Source: Bacteroidales bacterium (GTDB taxonomy: Bacteria; Bacteroidota; Bacteroidia; Bacteroidales; UBA7960). Taken from it: DNA of 12,228 nt. Below are positions 6,427 through 12,228 of this stretch, one piece after another. The stretch spans positions 1 to 12,228 of the forward strand of contig SKYG01000211.1 of the NCBI GenBank assembly GCA_007128045.1, read 5' to 3'. The notes beneath the pieces were generated by a model. The model made no database searches. It was not told the origin of the DNA and saw only the letters and a list, made by a program, of their open reading frames with translations. A program made the position numbers and the translations under genes. Position 1 is the stretch's first letter, and every line of letters begins with the position of its first letter.

Positions 6427-7461
6427 TCATTCCCATCCCACCCTGTTAAATATGAACATGGCTTCCTGCAGCTGCGCGTGTATGTGTGCGAGAGAGGTAG
6501 TGTCTTCCTTAAACCGGCCCCACGACTGAAGCAATTTGGGCCATTCTGTTTCTGTTGAAACCGGGTATTCGTAATTTTGCTCTGACAATTGTCTTTGTAC
6601 CGGCTCACTGAGAAGATACCCGATGAGCAGTTCAGCAAGTTCTTTATTTTGGGATGATGATGCAATGCCAATACCGCTGATGTTGATATGTGTACCCCGG
6701 TCGCCCTGGTTCGGAAAAAAAATGCCGTGCTGGCGGGCAACCTGACGCTCCTCTGCATTGGTAGAATTCAATAGCAATCCCATATAATAGGTGTTTACAA
6801 TGGATGCATCTCCCAGCCCGGAAGCACTGGCTTTGACCTGATCACGGTCGTTGCCCTGGGGCCTCCGCGCCATATTGTTTACCACCCCTTGCGCCCAGGC
6901 TTCGGCCGCATCAGCGCCAAGAGCTGCAACTATTGAGGCCATCAGTGTTTGGTTGTAATGATTTTGCGACGACCGGACAAGAATCCTGTCTCTCCACGAT
7001 GGTGTGGCCAGATCTTCGTAGGTACTTAGTTCGGATGGGTCAACCCGGTCTTTGTTATATACGATGACCCTGGCACGCTTGGTCAGTCCGGTCCAGTAAT
7101 TATCGGCATCACGTAACCAGGAGGGCACCAACTGTAATAGCGTTTCATCAGAAATTGGCTGCAACAGACCCTTCTCTTTGGCAATCACCAGCCTGCCGGC
7201 ATCAGCCGTGATCAACACGTCGGCAGGAGAAGAGGAACCCTCAAGCTCCATCCGGTTGATGAGCTGATCGGTATCTGCCTTGATCAGGTTGACGCGAATG
7301 CCTGTCTCTGCAGTAAACTGCCTGAATAACTCTTCATCGGCCTGGTAGTGGCGACCTGAATAGACATTGACATGCTCTGCATGTGGGGTGCACCCGGAAA
7401 AAAACAGGAAGATGATAAAAACTCCGAAATATCCGATCAGGGAAATAATGCTTTTCTTCAT
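6427..7461 (-). CDS. futA: Ferric iron ABC transporter, substrate-binding lipoprotein
   Basis: A 344-residue periplasmic iron-binding protein anchored to a membrane by lipid. The chosen start (ATG 7461) gives MKKS, a hydrophobic stretch and a lipobox FSGC with C24; a longer frame from 7494 would begin upstream of the predicted promoter. NVYSGRHYQADEELF (about 32-46) closely matches the YSSRHYNTD motif of FutA/IdiA-type Fe(III)-binding proteins, SSSPADVLITADAGRL (77-92) is the usual second block, and SIVNTYYMG with Y225/Y226 is the iron-coordinating tyrosine pair of the FbpA family. Length is typical. It is first in the operon with the double permease and ATPase, which together form a complete importer. 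No clear Fur box is seen near the promoter. Confidence 0.9.
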   Translation of the reverse strand: MKKSIISLIGYFGVFIIFLFFSGCTPHAEHVNVYSGRHYQADEELFRQFTAETGIRVNLIKADTDQLINRMELEGSSSPADVLITADAGRLVIAKEKGLLQPISDETLLQLVPSWLRDADNYWTGLTKRARVIVYNKDRVDPSELSTYEDLATPSWRDRILVRSSQNHYNQTLMASIVAALGADAAEAWAQGVVNNMARRPQGNDRDQVKASASGLGDASIVNTYYMGLLLNSTNAEERQVARQHGIFFPNQGDRGTHINISGIGIASSSQNKELAELLIGYLLSEPVQRQLSEQNYEYPVSTETEWPKLLQSWGRFKEDTTSLAHIHAQLQEAMFIFNRVGWE

Positions 7462-7481
7462 TGTAGTGCCAAGATTGACCA

Positions 7482-7489
7482 CAAAAGTA
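7482..7489 (-). promoter_or_regulatory. -7 promoter element of the iron operon
   Basis: The minus strand reads TACTTTTG, matching TAnnTTTG, 20 bases before the ATG at 7461. It is embedded in a 16-bp block (7481-7496) that recurs exactly at 8635-8650 in front of the transglycosylase gene. Its place downstream of the ATG at 7494 argues that translation starts at 7461. Confidence 0.6.
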
Positions 7490-7526
7490 AGCATTTATTA
7501 AGAATGTTTCTAAATAATAGTTTTTA

Positions 7527-7545
7527 GGTTGCGGGTTGCGGGTTG
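7527..7545. repeat. Heptamer tandem repeat (GGTTGCG), 2.7 copies
   Basis: GGTTGCG at 7527-7533 and 7534-7540 followed by GGTTG. It lies upstream of the iron operon promoter and next to the REP-like element at 7553-7580. Confidence 0.75.
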
Positions 7546-7552
7546 TTGCACC

Positions 7553-7580
7553 TGTCATTTCGAGCGAAGCGAGAAATCCC
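7553..7580. repeat. REP-like imperfect palindrome
   Basis: The core ATTTCGAGCGAAGCGAGAAAT (ends ATTTC and GAAAT, centre GCGAAGC) is an imperfect inverted repeat of 21 bp, flanked by TGTC and CCC. I recognise this type of element as a common dispersed intergenic repeat of Bacteroidota genomes; this is memory, not a search. It sits between the transglycosylase 3' end and the iron promoter and could fold as a short hairpin in the transglycosylase transcript. Confidence 0.6.
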
Positions 7581-7587
7581 CTACATC

Positions 7588-8523
7588 TTACTCACTACCA
7601 TATTCTGTTTCTGAGACTGGTATCTTGATCTGGTACTTTTTCCTGGAGCGGTTTGGCAGTTCATAATCACGGAGCCAGGGGTTCAGGATGCGCAACTCCT
7701 TGTAGGTAGTGTTGTAATTCAGAGCAAATGCTACCAGGTCGGTAATGGTGGTATCTACTTCGAGTATGAAATATTGATAGGGCTGGTACAGGTCTTCGGG
7801 CCTGAAGTGGAAGCCCGCGGCTGTGGGGTCAGAGAATATGGTTTTTACCGCGAGGATGCGAAAAACGTAACGAGATGTTTCTTCATTCAGGTGAAGGTCA
7901 TAATAATCATTTACTCGCTGTGTTTCCAGTATTCTGCTAAGTCTGGCATTGCCGATGTTATAGGCGGCGGCTGCCAATGTCCAGGAACCAAAGCGATCTT
8001 TGGCATTGAGCAGGTACTTGCAGGCTGCCAAGGTTGCTTTTTCGACATGGTAGCGCTCATCCACCTGGTTGTTAACCTCCAGCCCAAGCTCACGTCCGGT
8101 TCCACTTAATATCTGCCAAAACCCTGTGGCTCCGGCTGGTGACACCACATTCATAAAGCCACTCTCTATCAGGGCAAGGTATTTGAAGTCGCTGGGAACG
8201 CCGTTGGCTCGCAGAATGGGTTCAATGACCGGAAACCACCTGTTTGCCCTCTTGAAAAACAACATGGTTTGAGATTGCCAGTAGGTGTTTACCAGCAACT
8301 CACGGTCAAACCGTTCACGGATATCTGTCTGTTTAATGGGAACATGCTCTCCGGCAAACGACAGAGTATCTGGTATGGGAAGGGCGTAGATGCCATAGTG
8401 GGTATTGAATGATTGAACATATACCTTTTCAGACTCTTCGGCAGACTTCCGGAATGAGAATAGAACAATAAGCAGTATGGCAACAGCCAGGGAAACAATA
8501 AGGAGAAAGAAACGCTTTAACAT
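7588..8523 (-). CDS. Membrane-anchored lytic murein transglycosylase with LysM-like tail
   Basis: A 311-residue protein expected to cleave the MurNAc-GlcNAc bond of peptidoglycan with formation of 1,6-anhydroMurNAc. Residues 5-23 are an uncleaved-type membrane anchor with positive residues on both sides. The SLT domain spans about 95-205: the catalytic glutamate is E120 in ALIESGF, followed by SPAGATGFWQI at 128-138, ATLAACKYL at 163-171 and AAAYNIG at 185-191, the order seen in MltD/Slt-type enzymes. Residues 258-302 (TITDLVAFALNYNTTYKELR to YQIKIP) look like one diverged LysM-type peptidoglycan-binding repeat. The gene is upstream of and on the same strand as the iron operon, which has its own promoter. 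A shared promoter block links the two. Confidence 0.87.
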   Translation of the reverse strand: MLKRFFLLIVSLAVAILLIVLFSFRKSAEESEKVYVQSFNTHYGIYALPIPDTLSFAGEHVPIKQTDIRERFDRELLVNTYWQSQTMLFFKRANRWFPVIEPILRANGVPSDFKYLALIESGFMNVVSPAGATGFWQILSGTGRELGLEVNNQVDERYHVEKATLAACKYLLNAKDRFGSWTLAAAAYNIGNARLSRILETQRVNDYYDLHLNEETSRYVFRILAVKTIFSDPTAAGFHFRPEDLYQPYQYFILEVDTTITDLVAFALNYNTTYKELRILNPWLRDYELPNRSRKKYQIKIPVSETEYGSE

Positions 8524-8635
8524 CGGGGCAAGTTATATTATGGTGTTTGTTAATTAAACTGAGTAAAAATTACTGGTTCGTTGTCAATAAAAAATATTAT
8601 TTGGATGCTGAGGTTCTTATGGGATGCAACGTATA

Positions 8636-8643
8636 CAAAAGTA
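8636..8643 (-). promoter_or_regulatory. -7 promoter element of the transglycosylase gene
   Basis: The minus strand reads TACTTTTG within the 16-bp block 8635-8650 shared with the iron operon promoter. It predicts a leader of roughly 105 nt before the ATG at 8523. No clear TTG -33 box was found. Confidence 0.5.
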
Positions 8644-8750
8644 AGCATTTCTGTTGATTAGTTACAGTCCAAGGTGCAAATCCATCAAATCCAGAGTTGG
8701 TTATACCTGGCCCAAAACAGATTTCTGATGACCTTTCTGGGTAAATTTTG

Positions 8751-8758
8751 TAGCTTTG
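8751..8758 (+). promoter_or_regulatory. -7 promoter element of the oxidoreductase gene
   Basis: TAGCTTTG followed by C matches TAnnTTTG and lies 40 bases before the ATG at 8799. The leader just before the start is A/T rich, as is usual for translation starts in this phylum. Confidence 0.55.
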
Positions 8759-8798
8759 CTGCAATCAATAATAGTACTTTTTAAAAAAAATCTTAAAC

Positions 8799-10955
8799 AT
8801 GAATAAGGAAGTATTAAAGGAGCAGCTAAAGGTGATAAAAAAGGTCAACTATCAGCTTACTCCCCTTGACAAGGGATATACCGACAAGGTTCTGTATATC
8901 AACGTAGGCGACAATCAGATCATGGATAAGGATGTGCCGCCAGTGATGAAGGAGAAATTCATCGGTGGCAAGGGGTATGGGCTTCGCCTGTTGTGGGATG
9001 CTACCAAGCCTGACACCAGGTGGGATGATCCTGACAACGAGATCATCATTTCTTCCGGTCCGGTAGGTGGGATCACCCAATACTCAGGTGCCGGCAAATC
9101 ATTGCTGGTAAGCATTTCCCCGCAAACAGACTCCATTATGGATTCAAACGTGGGTGGCTTCTTTGGCCCTTTCCTGAAGTTTTCGGGCTATGACGCCCTG
9201 GAGCTACAGGGAAAGGCTGAAAAGGATGTTGTCATTTTTATTGACGCCAGAACACAAACCATCCAGCTACTGGATATCCCTGGCTTGTCGGCCGACAGCC
9301 ATATATTGGCCGAGGAGCTGACCGAACTATTTGCTGAAAATGAAAAGGATGCCAGAAACATTGGGATTGTTTCCACCGGGGCCGCGGCAGAACACTCATT
9401 GATCGGAATGATCAACTTCACGTTTTACGACATGAAGCGCAAAAAGATCAGACTCAAACAGGCCGGTCGTGGCGGGCTGGGTACCGTGATGCGCGACAAA
9501 AAGATCAAGGCCATTGTTGCACGCGTAAACGGAGTTACTGGTAATATGAACAATGTGGCCGACCTGGAAACCATCAAGGAAAGAGGACGAAGGTATCAGA
9601 AGGAGATTCGCGATCTTGACGACCAGCAATGCCAGATGCGCCGAAAAGGAACTGCCAACATCGTTAACGTTATGAACGACTACGACTTGCTGCCCACCCA
9701 TAACTTTAAGTATGGCAGTCATGTTGACGGACTTAAGATTCATAGTGATATATTTCGTGATGAATATTTTACCCAGAACATACCTGACGGCTGCTGGATA
9801 GGCTGTGCCATGGCATGTGCCAAAGGGGTGGATGATTTTCCGCTCAAGACTGGCCCCTACAAGGGGGATAAGGTCATTGTTGACGGACCGGAGTATGAAA
9901 ATGCTGCCGGCCTGGGCTCCAACCTGGGCATCTTCGACCCGGAGTACATCATAGAGGCTAACTTCTATTGCGACACCTATGGCATCTGCACCATTACCTG
10001 GGGTACCATCGTGGCCTTCCTGATGGAATGCTATGAGAACGGTATCTTAAACAAGGAAAGAACCGGAGGTCTTGACCTGAGCTTTGGCAACAAGGAAGAT
10101 TCCCTCGAACTATTGCATCAGCTGGCCAGGGGCGAAGGCTTTGGAGTATCTGCCGGACTGGGCGTTCGCAAGTTAAAGGAGTTGTTTACGGAGAAAGGAT
10201 GGGGTGATCCGAAGTTTCTGCAGGATATTGGTATGGAGAACAAAGGACTTGAATACTCTCAGTACGTATCAAAAGAATCCCTTGCACAGCAAGGTGGGTA
10301 CGCCATGACCAACAAAGGTCCTCAGCATGATGAAGCATGGCTGATCTTTATGGATATGGTAAATAATCAGATACCTACTTTCGAGGACAAAGCAGAAGCA
10401 TTGCATTATTTTCCGATGTTCAGAACCTGGTTCGGATTGGCAGGTCTCTGTAAACTTTGTTGGAATGACGTGGTGCCGGAAGGTAATGCCGAAACAGATG
10501 AACCACATAAAATCCCTGAACATGTAGACAACTATGTGGCTATCTTCGAAGCGGTAACAGGCAAGCCTTTTAGTAAGGAAGAGATGATCAGGCAAAGCGA
10601 GCGGGTGTACAACTTCCAAAGGGTATTCAACCTGCGCCGCGGCTACGGGAAACGTGCCAATGATGCCCAGCCTTACCGCGCCTGCGGGCCAGTCACCGTC
10701 GAAGAATACGAATCCAGGGTAGAACGGTATGACAAACAGCTAAAGGAACTGGTGGGATTTGACCCTGAGGGAAAAACCACCCTGGAGAAGATGGCTGTCA
10801 TGCGTAAATACAGGGAAAACCAGTATGAGAAGCTATTGGATGCTGTATATGAACGTCGCGGGTGGACGAAAAATGGAATACCTACCATAGAACACCTGAA
10901 AGACTTGGGAATGGATCTCCCGGAGGTGCTCGAGGTGGTAGAAAAGCATCTGTAA
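8799..10955 (+). CDS. Aldehyde:ferredoxin oxidoreductase-family tungsten/molybdopterin enzyme
   Basis: A 718-residue cytoplasmic enzyme expected to oxidise an aldehyde (or reduce an acid) with electrons passed through a [4Fe-4S] cluster to ferredoxin. The N-terminal domain (about 28-243) has the pterin-binding blocks FIGGKGYGLRLLWD at 54-67, SNVGGFFGPFLKFSGYDALE at 116-135 and AGRGGLGTVMRDKKIKA at 222-238. Cluster cysteines are C332, C336 and C340 in GCWIGCAMAC and probably C551 in GLCKLC. VDGPEYENAAGLGSNLGI at 361-378 and the C-terminal domain follow. It is longer than the classic archaeal enzyme (about 605 residues), with an N-terminal extension of about 25 residues and a longer C-terminal end. 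The first cysteine spacing is C-x3-C-x3-C, unlike the archaeal C-x2-C-x3-C. The substrate cannot be named. The gene stands alone; no ferredoxin, MoaD-like or cofactor gene is adjacent. Confidence 0.88.
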   Translation: MNKEVLKEQLKVIKKVNYQLTPLDKGYTDKVLYINVGDNQIMDKDVPPVMKEKFIGGKGYGLRLLWDATKPDTRWDDPDNEIIISSGPVGGITQYSGAGKSLLVSISPQTDSIMDSNVGGFFGPFLKFSGYDALELQGKAEKDVVIFIDARTQTIQLLDIPGLSADSHILAEELTELFAENEKDARNIGIVSTGAAAEHSLIGMINFTFYDMKRKKIRLKQAGRGGLGTVMRDKKIKAIVARVNGVTGNMNNVADLETIKERGRRYQKEIRDLDDQQCQMRRKGTANIVNVMNDYDLLPTHNFKYGSHVDGLKIHSDIFRDEYFTQNIPDGCWIGCAMACAKGVDDFPLKTGPYKGDKVIVDGPEYENAAGLGSNLGIFDPEYIIEANFYCDTYGICTITWGTIVAFLMECYENGILNKERTGGLDLSFGNKEDSLELLHQLARGEGFGVSAGLGVRKLKELFTEKGWGDPKFLQDIGMENKGLEYSQYVSKESLAQQGGYAMTNKGPQHDEAWLIFMDMVNNQIPTFEDKAEALHYFPMFRTWFGLAGLCKLCWNDVVPEGNAETDEPHKIPEHVDNYVAIFEAVTGKPFSKEEMIRQSERVYNFQRVFNLRRGYGKRANDAQPYRACGPVTVEEYESRVERYDKQLKELVGFDPEGKTTLEKMAVMRKYRENQYEKLLDAVYERRGWTKNGIPTIEHLKDLGMDLPEVLEVVEKHL

Positions 10956-10984
10956 GCTAAGATGTGCCGAGTGTCAAGCACGAT

Positions 10985-11016
10985 GCCTAATGCTTATTGT
11001 CAATTCTTTATTAGGC
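10985..11016. terminator. Possible bidirectional hairpin between convergent genes
   Basis: GCCTAAT (10985-10991) and ATTAGGC (11010-11016) form a perfect 7-bp stem with an 18-base loop in the 121-bp gap between the oxidoreductase and polyprenyl synthase stops. There is no T-run on either side, so the call is tentative. Confidence 0.3.
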
Positions 11017-11076
11017 TGTCTTGTCAAAAAGGCGATACAATACCATTCGAGCTTGGCTGGCTGGTCTCTTATACAT

Positions 11077-12054
11077 TCATGATGTCCTGCTAAAAAGGCT
11101 GTTGGCCAACAGGATCAGGTCTTGTTTGGCTTCGCTGCCAACCTGTATCAGGTTCAGGGCCTCAAAGGCCGTTTTGTAATACCTGTCCATTTCTGCCAGG
11201 GCCAGCTTGTCGATGTCCAGGTCAAGAAATACCTCCTTTACCTTGCGGATTTTTTCTTCCGGGCCTGTGGACTTCCTGGCATAGGCGTCCAATAATAGTT
11301 GTCTTTGCTGACCCTTGGCCTGTTCCAGTGCTTTGATGTATAACCAGGTTTTTTTATTGGATACAATGTCGCCACCGCTCTTTTTTCCAAATGTTGTTTC
11401 ATCGCCAAACACGTCGAGCCAGTCATCTTTAATCTGAAAACCTATGCCGACGCCCTCCCCGAAACGGTAGAGGTGGTCGGCATCTTCCTCAGATGCATTG
11501 GCAATAATGGCACCGGTTTTCAGACATGCTGCGGGCAGCACGGCCGTTTTTAGCCGGATCATTTCAATATATTGCCCTTCAGAAACATGCTCTAGAGCTT
11601 CAAAATTCATGTCGTATTGCTGACCCTCACATACTTCCAGCACCGTTTTGTTGAACAAGGACAATACCGGGCGAAGGTGTATATCATCTACGCCCATCAT
11701 ATGCTGGTATGCCAGGGCAAACATCACATCGCCGGATAAAATCGCAGTGTTTGCGGTCCACCTGATATGTACCGATGGCTTGCCCCTTCGTATAGGTGCA
11801 TTGTCCATGATGTCATCGTGCATCAGGGTGAAGTTATGAAAGAGCTCCAGTCCAATAGCAGCAGACATGGCATTTTGGGCATCACCGCCAAACAATTTAC
11901 ATCCCAGCAGGGTCATCAAGGGACGCATCCGCTTTCCGCCAAGATCCAGACAGTATGACACCGGTTCGTAAAGCTCCCTGGGCTGCCCCCCAGGCACAAT
12001 GCCTTTGATCTCATCTGATACCTGCTTTAGCAGTAGTTCAATATTGTCATTCAT
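11077..12054 (-). CDS. Polyprenyl (geranylgeranyl/farnesyl-type) diphosphate synthase
   Basis: A 325-residue all-helical trans-prenyltransferase that condenses isopentenyl diphosphate units onto an allylic primer in the cytoplasm. GGKRMRP at 39-45 binds diphosphate, the first Asp-rich motif is DDIMD at 80-84 followed by RRGKPSVH, and the second is DDWLD at 210-214 within GFQIKDDWLDVFGD, followed by FGKKSGGDI and KKT. The first motif is DDxxD without the two-residue insertion of classic bacterial farnesyl synthases, and F75 lies five residues before it, a position that affects chain length. Product length therefore cannot be fixed; it may supply quinone side chains, carrier lipids or carotenoids. 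It follows rfbA by 36 bp on the same strand and is likely co-transcribed with it. Confidence 0.9.
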   Translation of the reverse strand: MNDNIELLLKQVSDEIKGIVPGGQPRELYEPVSYCLDLGGKRMRPLMTLLGCKLFGGDAQNAMSAAIGLELFHNFTLMHDDIMDNAPIRRGKPSVHIRWTANTAILSGDVMFALAYQHMMGVDDIHLRPVLSLFNKTVLEVCEGQQYDMNFEALEHVSEGQYIEMIRLKTAVLPAACLKTGAIIANASEEDADHLYRFGEGVGIGFQIKDDWLDVFGDETTFGKKSGGDIVSNKKTWLYIKALEQAKGQQRQLLLDAYARKSTGPEEKIRKVKEVFLDLDIDKLALAEMDRYYKTAFEALNLIQVGSEAKQDLILLANSLFSRTS

Positions 12055-12068
12055 GTCCTAAGTAAAAC

Positions 12069-12104
12069 AATTCAACAACTCAACAGTTCATCAACTCAAC
12101 AATT
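12069..12104. repeat. Octamer tandem repeat at the rfbA/polyprenyl synthase junction
   Basis: AATTCAAC (12069-12076), AACTCAAC (12077-12084), AGTTCATC (12085-12092) and AACTCAAC (12093-12100) are successive variants of one 8-bp unit, with a partial fifth copy. The array covers the rfbA stop codon (12091-12093) and most of the spacer. Confidence 0.75.
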
Positions 12105-12228
12105 TAATAAGGTATGTGCCATAGCCGCTGTTTATCAAAGGTTGTGCCACTTCTTTAAGTTGTTCTTTGTCGATAAAGCCCATGCGGTATGCGATCTCTT
12201 CGATGCATCCTATTTTTAGCCCCTGACG
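12091..12228 (-). CDS. rfbA: Glucose-1-phosphate thymidylyltransferase, C-terminal 45 residues (5' part outside window)
   Basis: A minus-strand frame enters from the right edge and ends at TGA 12093-12091. GLKIGCIEEIAYRMGFID, then EQLKEVAQPL, then SGYGTYLIKLL is the well-conserved C-terminus of RfbA/RmlA, which makes dTDP-glucose from glucose-1-phosphate and dTTP for dTDP-rhamnose and related surface sugars. The catalytic N-terminal part is not in the window. The final residues and the stop codon fall inside an octamer repeat array. It lies just upstream of the polyprenyl synthase gene. Confidence 0.9.
   Translation of the reverse strand, partial: RQGLKIGCIEEIAYRMGFIDKEQLKEVAQPLINSGYGTYLIKLLS

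Noticed and set aside
7462..7494. Alternative upstream start (ATG 7494) for the iron-binding lipoprotein
   Set aside because: It would place 11 residues before a normal MKKS lipoprotein signal peptide and lies upstream of the predicted -7 element.
7495..7552. Fur box in front of the iron operon
   Set aside because: The stretch is AT rich but no 19-bp GATAAT-type inverted repeat could be found.
8524..8798. Possible molybdenum/tungsten cofactor riboswitch before the oxidoreductase
   Set aside because: The predicted transcript leader is only about 35 nt, too short for that structure, and no matching conserved hairpins were seen.
9396..9743. Minus-strand open frame of 115 codons inside the oxidoreductase gene
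   Set aside because: Antisense to a conserved enzyme; no promoter element or domain supports it.

Overview
The window reads as a chromosomal segment of an anaerobic member of the Bacteroidota, probably Bacteroidales or a related order. The reasons are: five upstream regions carry the TAnnTTTG -7 element typical of this phylum, Shine-Dalgarno signals are weak, one gene encodes a large tungsten/molybdenum-pterin aldehyde:ferredoxin oxidoreductase, and intergenic spaces hold short 7-8 bp tandem repeats. No rRNA, tRNA, CRISPR array, insertion sequence or phage gene is visible. Species assignment is not possible from the sequence alone.

Layout. (1) 1-1877, minus: a secreted parallel beta-helix protein with an IPTL-CTERM-like C-terminal sorting tail, cut by the left edge a few residues before its end. 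(2) 1878-2291: a 414-bp divergent gap with a promoter element in each direction and, just before the next start codon, three 10-bp dyads at exact 15-bp spacing. (3) 2292-3611, plus: a STAND/AAA-type ATPase fused to a PD-(D/E)XK-like nuclease fold (ATPase_2 + DUF234). (4) 3612-3798: a convergent gap with two hairpins. (5) 7461-3799, minus: a three-gene ferric iron ABC importer operon: lipoprotein binding protein (FutA/FbpA type), double-length permease (FutB/FbpB type) and a short ATPase lacking the usual C-terminal domain (FutC/FbpC type). (6) 8523-7588, minus: a membrane-anchored lytic transglycosylase with a LysM-like tail. (7) 8799-10955, plus: the aldehyde:ferredoxin oxidoreductase-family enzyme, standing alone. 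(8) 12228-11077, minus: the 3' end of glucose-1-phosphate thymidylyltransferase (rfbA/rmlA) followed closely by a polyprenyl diphosphate synthase.

How the parts work together. The iron importer is a complete uptake system: the lipoprotein captures Fe(III), the permease passes it across the inner membrane and the ATPase powers it. The lytic transglycosylase upstream shares a 16-bp promoter block with the importer's first gene. The oxidoreductase would need Fe-S clusters and a tungsto- or molybdopterin cofactor, but no cofactor gene or ferredoxin partner lies next to it. The rfbA/polyprenyl synthase pair belongs to cell-envelope and isoprenoid supply (dTDP-sugars and prenyl carriers or quinone side chains).

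The features least explained by ordinary annotation are non-coding: the 15-bp-phased dyads in the ATPase leader, the 7-8 bp tandem repeats at every same-strand junction of the iron operon and at the rfbA/polyprenyl synthase junction (twice running into the stop codon of the upstream gene), and the shared 16-bp promoter block.
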